Shown: in pieces, positions 5,976 to 10,901 of the stretch | Position numbering within the stretch: the first letter of the stretch is position 1 | How the letters are laid out: the number at the start of each line of letters is the position of its first letter | The notes under the pieces: model-generated | Seen by the model: only the letters and a program-made list of their open reading frames with translations | What the model was told of the DNA's origin: nothing | The model's database searches: none | Program-made: the position numbers and the translations under genes | NCBI GenBank assembly: GCA_964582065.1 | Contig: CAZOQG010000062.1 | Location: 1 to 10,901 of the forward strand | Source: JACNFS01 sp964582065 | GTDB lineage: Bacteria > Chloroflexota > Dehalococcoidia > GIF9 > UBA5629 | Length of the DNA: 10,901 nt | Direction of reading: 5' to 3'

Positions 5976-6746
5976 ATGGATATTCCCAAGTTCTCTCTAG
6001 ACGGCAAAGTAGCCCTGGTCACTGGAGGTAGTCGAGGAATCGGCGAGGCTATCGCCTTGGCGTTTGCCGGTGCTGGGGCAGATGTGGTGGTGAGCAGCCG
6101 AAGTCAACCTGACCTGGAGAAGGTAGTCGAGAAGATTCAGGGGCTGGGGAGGAGAGGCCTGGCAGTAGCAGCTCATGCTGCCAAAATGGATCAGTTGGAC
6201 AATTTAGTTAAAAGGGTAATGGAGGAGTTCAACAGGATTGATATTCTGGTGAACAACGCTGCTACCAACCCAGCCTGGGTTCACATATTAGAGAGTGAGG
6301 AGCGGCTTTGGGATTCAATCATGAGCCTTAACCTCAAAGGGCCGTTCTTTCTCAGTCAGAAGGTGGCCAGCATAATGAAGGAGCACGGTGGAGGCAGCAT
6401 CATCAATATCGCCTCGGTGGAGGGATTCGTGGTCGGTGACAGATCAGCTATCTACGATATTAGTAAAGCTGCGCTTATACATTTCACCAAGGCTGCAGCT
6501 TCAGAGTGGGCTCAGCACAACATTCGAGTCAATGCCATAGCCCCAGGCTCTGTGCAAACACGTCTCACTCATTCTCAGTGGGAGAATCCAGAGTACCGAG
6601 CTGCACTGGAACAGATGATTCCCATGCGACGCATTGCGCAGCCCATGGAAATGGCGGGGGCTGCTGTCTACCTGGCATCTGACGCCGCCGGTTATGCAAC
6701 CGGCTCTCTCATTGTGGTAGACGGTGGCTTGACACTCGGTGTCTGA
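5976..6746 (+). CDS. Short-chain dehydrogenase/reductase (SDR), classical type
   Basis: This encodes a 256-residue NAD(P)-dependent oxidoreductase with AGGAGG 8 nt before the ATG. It has all classical SDR marks in order: the Rossmann glycine motif TGGSRGIG (16-23), NNAA (93-96), Asn119 in SLNLKG, catalytic Ser147, and Tyr160-x3-Lys164 (YDISK). After that come P-G-S-V-x-T (190-195) and the C-terminal VDGGLTLGV. The residues after strand 2 (S40-S41-R42) favour NADP(H), in the manner of FabG-like enzymes. The likely reaction is oxidation or reduction of a secondary alcohol/ketone, for example a hydroxyacyl or cyclic alcohol intermediate. It lies 36 nt after the AOR gene. The exact substrate is not predictable, as this family is very broad. 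Confidence 0.95.
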   Translation: MDIPKFSLDGKVALVTGGSRGIGEAIALAFAGAGADVVVSSRSQPDLEKVVEKIQGLGRRGLAVAAHAAKMDQLDNLVKRVMEEFNRIDILVNNAATNPAWVHILESEERLWDSIMSLNLKGPFFLSQKVASIMKEHGGGSIINIASVEGFVVGDRSAIYDISKAALIHFTKAAASEWAQHNIRVNAIAPGSVQTRLTHSQWENPEYRAALEQMIPMRRIAQPMEMAGAAVYLASDAAGYATGSLIVVDGGLTLGV

Positions 6747-6834
6747 GGTCCTAACTGGCTGACACCCGCTCTATCCGGCTATATACGCGACTCTGCTAGT
6801 GAAGAAAGTTGATCGGGAAAGGAGATTCAGTCGT

Positions 6835-7380
6835 ATGTCTAATGAACACAAACCTTCAACTCAACCCCTGAGGGATGAGTTAATGAAGCTTCCCAAGGAA
6901 ACATTGGTAGACCTGGTTGAGGCGGGAGGGAGAAATTGTTGGAGCGTTCAAAATAATTGGATGGAGTATGTGTTCAGGGAATATGGAAATGAGGCAGCGG
7001 GGAAAGCTGATGAGGAGCTTTTTGCACGATTTACAAGGAGCATGATATACAGGTTAAAGAGAATCCTGAAAATAGAGGGTGATGACATTCCAGCATTCCT
7101 GGAAGTTCTTAAATTCTACCCCATGCAGACTCCAGATTCTGAAATCATTGAAGCCGGTGACAGAAGGGTGGTATTGCGAGTGAATTCATGTACCATGGTC
7201 AGGGAAAGGACAAAAAGGGGGCTCCCCTTGCTGCCTTGCAAACCAGCCGGAATAGGTTGCTTTGAAACTTTGGCGACAATGGTAAATCCAGATGCGAAAG
7301 TCAAGTGTGTTTTTTGCCCACCTGATGAAATCCCACCGGATGCAGTTTGTCAATGGGAGTTTGAGTTTCCTGCTCCATAG
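6835..7380 (+). CDS. DUF6125-like protein A (unknown function)
   Basis: This encodes 181 residues from ATG 6835, which has AAGGAG (6819-6824) with 10 nt spacing. An in-frame GTG at 6799 would add 12 basic residues and has no ribosome-binding site. It is predicted soluble and alpha-helical in residues 15-95 (x-L-V-x-L-V...W-x-x-Y-V-F-R-E-Y-G-N-E-A-A), then beta-rich. Cysteines are at 35, 119, 135, 142, 158, 161 and 172. The C-terminal half shows V-L-R-V-N-S-C, L-P-C-K-P-A-G, F-E-T, N-P-D-A-K-V-K-C-V-F-C-P-P and V-C-Q-W-E-F, a layout I associate with the uncharacterised DUF6125 family. It is clearly paralogous to the protein encoded at 8575-9195. The C158-x2-C161 pair could bind metal together with C119, C135 or C172; this is inference. 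It sits between the SDR and the NMO-like flavoprotein. Confidence 0.8.
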   Translation: MSNEHKPSTQPLRDELMKLPKETLVDLVEAGGRNCWSVQNNWMEYVFREYGNEAAGKADEELFARFTRSMIYRLKRILKIEGDDIPAFLEVLKFYPMQTPDSEIIEAGDRRVVLRVNSCTMVRERTKRGLPLLPCKPAGIGCFETLATMVNPDAKVKCVFCPPDEIPPDAVCQWEFEFPAP

Positions 7381-7479
7381 GAGCCTTTCACCAATGAATA
7401 TCATAAATAGTCAGCTCTCTGGCGTCCTACTGAGCCTTGTTTGTTGGCAACACCTGAACTAATTGAGAGGGGTGAGAAT

Positions 7480-8553
7480 ATGCTGAAGACGAGAGTTTGT
7501 GAACTGCTCGATATACAGTACCCTATCATTCAAGCTTCGATGGCTTGGGTCACCAGTGCCGAGATGGCCGCTGCTGTTTCGAATGCCGGTGGTTTGGGTA
7601 CGCTTGGGCCGAATGCTGGTGCCACTACCATAACCAGGGACCCTCACGAAACTGCGGAGAGAATGAGGGCTCAGATAAGGAAGACAAAAGAGCTGACTAC
7701 CAAGCCCTTTGCCATCAATGTAGTAGTGCCCGGGCCCGGGGAGGAAGCGTTTAGTGAGGAGACAGTTAAGGTCGTCCTTGAGGAAGGCGTTCCGGTAGCT
7801 ATAGTCTCCCAGGGGAGCGGTAGAGTCTATACGGAAAGGCTGAAGCAAGCAGGGATGAAGGTGCTCCATGTCGTGGGTACTCCGAGACATGCCAGCGGTG
7901 CAGAGGCCGCAGGGGTTGATGCCGTCATCACGTCAGGCACAGAAGGGGGAGGACACAGTGGCTTTGACCAGCTGACTACTTTCACGCTGGTTCCACAGGT
8001 GGTTGACAGGGTCAAAATACCTGTCATCGCTGGGGGTGGGGTGGGAGATGCCAGAGGATTTGTGGCAGCTCTGGGGTTGGGTGCTGAAGGGATTTATATG
8101 GGGACGCGCTTCATAGCAGTTCAAGAATGCCCGGTTCACCAGAATTGGAAGGAGCTTCTGGTTCGGAGCCAGGCAACAGACACTATAGCAATTACGCATG
8201 GTAGGGGGTCTGCCGAAGACCTGATGGATGTGCAGGCCGAGATGCGCTTTGGCTCCGTGAGGTGCTTACGTAACGAGTATATCCAACAGATGCTGGAATT
8301 GGAAGCTGCAGGGAAGAGTCCTGAAGAGATAACGGGGTTTTTCCTTTCGCCTCCAACTGGTTATGAAGGGAAACAGGTCAGCCGGTCAATGATTCCGGCT
8401 GTATATGGCGATGTTGTCCAGGGAGGGCTCGGTACGGGACAGGTGGTGGGAGTGATTAAAGACATACCTACATGCCAGGAGCTCATCGAGCGGATTACGT
8501 CAGAGGCAGAAAAGATACTGAATCGGCTCTGTGAAGCAAAAGGCAGAGCCTAG
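7480..8553 (+). CDS. Nitronate monooxygenase / FabK-like FMN enzyme
   Basis: This encodes 357 residues. ATG 7480 is chosen over the TTG at 7441 because GAGAGGGG lies just upstream and the protein then opens with the normal family start L-K-T-R-V-C-E-L-L-D-I-Q-Y-P-I-I-Q. It is an FMN TIM barrel of the NMO/2-nitropropane dioxygenase/enoyl-ACP reductase II (FabK) superfamily: GGLGTLG (37-43), F-A-I-N (77-80), TPRHA (134-138), GTEGGGHSG (153-161) with His159 at the usual catalytic position, IPVIAGGGVGD (180-190, phosphate loop) and G-A-E-G-I-Y-M-G-T-R (201-210). The C-terminus ends in GGLGTGQVVG (315-324). In anaerobes, members seldom act as oxygenases; flavin-dependent reduction or oxidation of an unsaturated or nitro substrate is more plausible. 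The two DUF6125-like genes flank it. Confidence 0.9.
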   Translation: MLKTRVCELLDIQYPIIQASMAWVTSAEMAAAVSNAGGLGTLGPNAGATTITRDPHETAERMRAQIRKTKELTTKPFAINVVVPGPGEEAFSEETVKVVLEEGVPVAIVSQGSGRVYTERLKQAGMKVLHVVGTPRHASGAEAAGVDAVITSGTEGGGHSGFDQLTTFTLVPQVVDRVKIPVIAGGGVGDARGFVAALGLGAEGIYMGTRFIAVQECPVHQNWKELLVRSQATDTIAITHGRGSAEDLMDVQAEMRFGSVRCLRNEYIQQMLELEAAGKSPEEITGFFLSPPTGYEGKQVSRSMIPAVYGDVVQGGLGTGQVVGVIKDIPTCQELIERITSEAEKILNRLCEAKGRA

Positions 8554-8574
8554 ATTCAAACCAGACAGGGGAGT

Positions 8575-9195
8575 TTGAGAAAGTATCACGCATATAATCT
8601 GTTGCCAGAATCTTCAAGGAATACTAGCGAGGACATAATCTTGAAAAAGCTCAACGATTACAGTGGGGAATTCCTCCCCGACCTGAAACCTGAAGATTTC
8701 TCGCACGATACGCTCGCCGAATTACTGAGAGTATACTCCCAGCTATATATAGCAATGGATGGCTTCTGGTATCTTGCAGTAATGGAGAGAAGTGGCAATG
8801 AAGAGGCTCTGGCCTGCGATTTACTAGCCTGGGAAAAAGTGTGCAAGTATGAAATGGCCAAGGTTACGAAGCATCTGAATATCCAGGGAAACGATGTCAT
8901 TGCGCTTATGAAAGCTATGCAGGTTCTCCCCTGGTTCCACAAGATCAAATGCGAGGTGAATATAAAGAATAGCAATAATGCCACGATGACGGTTACTCAT
9001 TGCCCCACGCTGGAGGCCTTGGAAAAGGAGGGTAGCGGAAGAGAGAGTGAGATTTGCCGGACGGTAGAACTGAAAATATTTGAGGGCTATGCCTCATTCT
9101 TCAACCCCGGCATAGAAACAAAGCCCCTCAAGCTACCCCCTAGAGGAAGCAAAGATGAAGTTTGCTGTCAATGGGAATTCAAGCTGGAAGAGTAG
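8575..9195 (+). CDS. DUF6125-like protein B (unknown function), paralogue of the gene at 6835
   Basis: The frame opens 21 nt after the NMO-like gene stop. The first start is TTG 8575, giving 206 residues, but its GGGGAG is only 1 nt away. TTG 8641 (185 residues, MKKLNDYSGEF...) has GCGAGG 8 nt upstream and may be the true start. There is no ATG before the conserved core. The core (from residue 42) reads D-F-S-H-D-T-L-A-E-L-L, then IAMDGFWYLAVMERSGNEEA (59-78), L-N-I-Q-G-N-D, V-T-H-C-P-T (140-145), E-I-C-R (159-162), F-F-N-P-G-I (175-180) and V-C-C-Q-W-E-F (196-202). It aligns along its length with protein A, but A's C158-x2-C161 is replaced by Pro184 and Leu187. It is soluble, helical in the first half and strand-rich in the second. 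No catalytic role is known to me. Confidence 0.8.
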   Translation: MRKYHAYNLLPESSRNTSEDIILKKLNDYSGEFLPDLKPEDFSHDTLAELLRVYSQLYIAMDGFWYLAVMERSGNEEALACDLLAWEKVCKYEMAKVTKHLNIQGNDVIALMKAMQVLPWFHKIKCEVNIKNSNNATMTVTHCPTLEALEKEGSGRESEICRTVELKIFEGYASFFNPGIETKPLKLPPRGSKDEVCCQWEFKLEE

Positions 9196-9301
9196 GGGCT
9201 GCAACCTCGAGCTGACTTTCTTTCAAAGCCCGTAGACCTGTTAATGCAATGTAGCGAGACAACACGAAGACATCGATGGATTTAGAAAAAGGGGGAGTCA
9301 C

Positions 9302-10901
9302 ATGAACTCTCTGACGAGGCTATTTCAACCCGGTAGTATCGGGGCTATGCAGCTACGGAACCGCATCATAATGGCTCCCATGGGCACGCTGTTTGCTAAC
9401 GAAGATGGCTCCGTCTCGGAGCGCCTGTGTCGCTACTATGAGGAAAGGGCAAAAGGCGGAGTGGCGCTGATAATCGTCGAGGTAACGGCGGTAGCCCGAG
9501 GCGGCAAGGCCCATCCTAGAGAACTTGGCATTTATGAGGATGAGTTCATCCCCGGCCTCCGGCGTCTCGTGGACTCTGTTCATCGGCATGGAGCTAGCGT
9601 TGCCATCCAGCTCCATCACACGGGAAGGCAGACAACCGCTGAAGCGGCGGGTGGGCAACCTGTGGCCCCCTCGGCAATTCCTTGCCCTTTGCTGAAGGTG
9701 ATGCCCCGTGAGCTGACCATCCAGGAGATTGAGCGCCTGGTGGAGGCCTACGCTGAGGGAGCAAATAGGGCTAAGGAGGCGGGATTCGATGCTGTTGAAA
9801 TCCACGGCGCTCACGGCTACCTCATCTGCCAGTTTCTGTCTGCATATTCCAACAAGAGGACTGACCAGTACGGGGGAGACATCGAGGGCAGGATGAGGTT
9901 CGCTCTCGATATCGTGACACGAGCCAAGGAAAAGGTAGGTGCCGACTTCCCCACGCTGTTCCGGCTGAGTGCCCAGGAGTACGTGCCCAACGGGTTGACG
10001 CTTGACGAGACTCGTATTGTGGCGCAACGGCTGCAGGATGCTGGCATCCACTGCCTGGATGTATCTGCGGGTAATTACGAGGCTGGGCACATGACGATAC
10101 AGCCGGGGTGGCTGCCTCGAGGTTGCCTGGTTCCCCTGGCTGAGGAAATAAAAGCAGTGGTATCCATCCCCGTGAGTGTTGCCGGGAGAATTAATGACCC
10201 GGTTCTGGCTAACACGATAATTGAACAGGGAAAGGCCGATTTCGTGTCCTTGGGCCGGCCTTTGCTCGCTGACCCCGAACTCCCTAACAAAGCCAGGGAA
10301 GGAAGATTAGAAGACATCCGCATGTGCACCGCCTGCTGTCACTGTGTCGACACCGTAATCGGCAATGCGCAGCCTCTAACCTGTGCCGTCAATGCTGCTG
10401 TGGGGAAGGAAGAGGCAATTCCGGTGTCAGCGCTGAGGCCAAAGAGAGTATTGGTGGTGGGCGGAGGCCCGGGAGGGATGGAGGCAGCAAGGGTAGCTGC
10501 CCTCAGAGGACACACGGTCACACTCTGCGAGAAGGAGCAGGTTTTGGGCGGCCAGTTGCTCATTGCTGCCATTCCGCCAGGCAAAGAGGAACTAGCCACA
10601 ACAACTAGATTCCTCAGCTTGCAGCTCTCGAAGCTCGGGGTGGAGGTCAGGACAGGCCAAAAGGCCACCGTGGACTCTATCACTGAGATGAAGCCCGACG
10701 CTGTGGTGGTAGCTACCGGGTCGTCAACGGTGCTTCCTGACATTGCCGGGGCAAGCTTGCCTCATGTGGCCATGGCCAGAGATGTTATCATGGACAGGAA
10801 GGCGGTTGGGCAGAAGGTAGTAGTTGTCGGTGGGGGGCGTGTAGGCTGCGAGACGGCGGAGCTTCTGGTAAGCCGGGGCAAAGAAGTCACTCTGGTTAGG
10901 A
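9302..10901 (+). CDS. 2,4-dienoyl-CoA reductase/old-yellow-enzyme family Fe-S flavoprotein, 3' end cut
   Basis: This frame is open from ATG 9302 (GGGGGAG 6 nt upstream) to the window edge, with 533 residues visible of a usual 640-680. Domains in order: an old-yellow-enzyme TIM barrel (1 to about 335) with FMN-site residues APMG (25-28), QLHHTGRQ, IHGAHGYLICQFLS with Tyr173 at the position of the proton-donor Tyr of E. coli 2,4-dienoyl-CoA reductase, SNKRTDQYGG, and SLGRPLLADP; a [4Fe-4S] segment with C342-x2-C345-x2-C348-x12-C361, the spacing of trimethylamine dehydrogenase; an FAD-binding motif VLVVGGGPGG (383-392); and an NAD(P)-binding motif VVVVGGGRVG (506-515). Such enzymes pass hydride from NAD(P)H through FAD, Fe-S and FMN to an enoyl or enone C=C bond. 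It is the last visible gene of the same-strand run, 106 nt after DUF6125-like B, a gap in which I see no terminator. Confidence 0.92.
   Translation, partial: MNSLTRLFQPGSIGAMQLRNRIIMAPMGTLFANEDGSVSERLCRYYEERAKGGVALIIVEVTAVARGGKAHPRELGIYEDEFIPGLRRLVDSVHRHGASVAIQLHHTGRQTTAEAAGGQPVAPSAIPCPLLKVMPRELTIQEIERLVEAYAEGANRAKEAGFDAVEIHGAHGYLICQFLSAYSNKRTDQYGGDIEGRMRFALDIVTRAKEKVGADFPTLFRLSAQEYVPNGLTLDETRIVAQRLQDAGIHCLDVSAGNYEAGHMTIQPGWLPRGCLVPLAEEIKAVVSIPVSVAGRINDPVLANTIIEQGKADFVSLGRPLLADPELPNKAREGRLEDIRMCTACCHCVDTVIGNAQPLTCAVNAAVGKEEAIPVSALRPKRVLVVGGGPGGMEAARVAALRGHTVTLCEKEQVLGGQLLIAAIPPGKEELATTTRFLSLQLSKLGVEVRTGQKATVDSITEMKPDAVVVATGSSTVLPDIAGASLPHVAMARDVIMDRKAVGQKVVVVGGGRVGCETAELLVSRGKEVTLVR

Noticed and set aside
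9353..10090. 245-residue minus-strand frame
   Set aside because: It is a shadow of the flavoprotein gene at 9302 onward, which keeps conserved FMN, Fe-S and nucleotide-binding motifs over its full open length.

Overview
The window reads as bacterial chromosome from an anaerobe. Shine-Dalgarno sites are strong (AGGAGG type), base composition looks balanced, there are two diderm- or monoderm-compatible lipoprotein signals, and there is a dense set of oxygen-sensitive or flavin redox enzymes: a tungsten-type aldehyde:ferredoxin oxidoreductase (AOR), a two-cluster ferredoxin and an Fe-S flavoprotein of the 2,4-dienoyl-CoA reductase type. This gene mix, with a branched-chain-amino-acid-type binding protein and DUF6125-like proteins, resembles uncultured anaerobic Chloroflexota (Dehalococcoidia) or Desulfobacterota. 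That is an impression from protein style, not a phylogenetic result. No RNA genes, CRISPR arrays, transposases or integrases were seen.

Left arm (minus strand, about 1-2683), read in the direction of transcription: a TetR-family regulator, then a long (472 aa) cysteine-rich lipoprotein of the periplasmic/extracellular branched-chain-amino-acid-binding family, then a lipoprotein with a LEA14/WHy-like domain that runs off the left edge. No transporter permease or ATPase lies inside the window. A 3-codon minicistron with a perfect Shine-Dalgarno sits in the leader of the binding protein.

Divergent control region (2684-3009): two copies of an approximately 113-bp unit, each with a TetR-style palindrome (GACCGA-N4-TCGGTC) and a sigma-70-like promoter pointing rightward. 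This is the most interesting non-coding structure here. It suggests that the TetR protein controls itself and the rightward genes.

Right arm (plus strand, 3010 to the end): a TIGR04076-like small protein; a 205-nt spacer with a strong hairpin, a G9 tract and a candidate promoter; then ferredoxin, AOR, short-chain dehydrogenase, DUF6125-like protein A, nitronate-monooxygenase/FabK-like flavoprotein, DUF6125-like protein B, and a 2,4-dienoyl-CoA reductase/old-yellow-enzyme-type Fe-S flavoprotein truncated by the right edge. All are on one strand with gaps of 4-106 nt after the ferredoxin, so one or a few transcripts are likely.

Taken together (inference), the window looks like a TetR-regulated uptake and catabolism locus for an organic acid, aldehyde or cyclic/unsaturated compound. 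The lipoproteins would capture the substrate. The AOR-ferredoxin pair would link aldehyde or carboxylic-acid-level chemistry to low-potential electrons. The dehydrogenase and the two flavoproteins would handle hydroxyl/keto and C=C steps. The substrate cannot be named from the sequence. The two paralogous DUF6125-like proteins flanking a flavoprotein, and the TIGR04076-like protein directly behind the duplicated operator/promoter, are the least understood parts.
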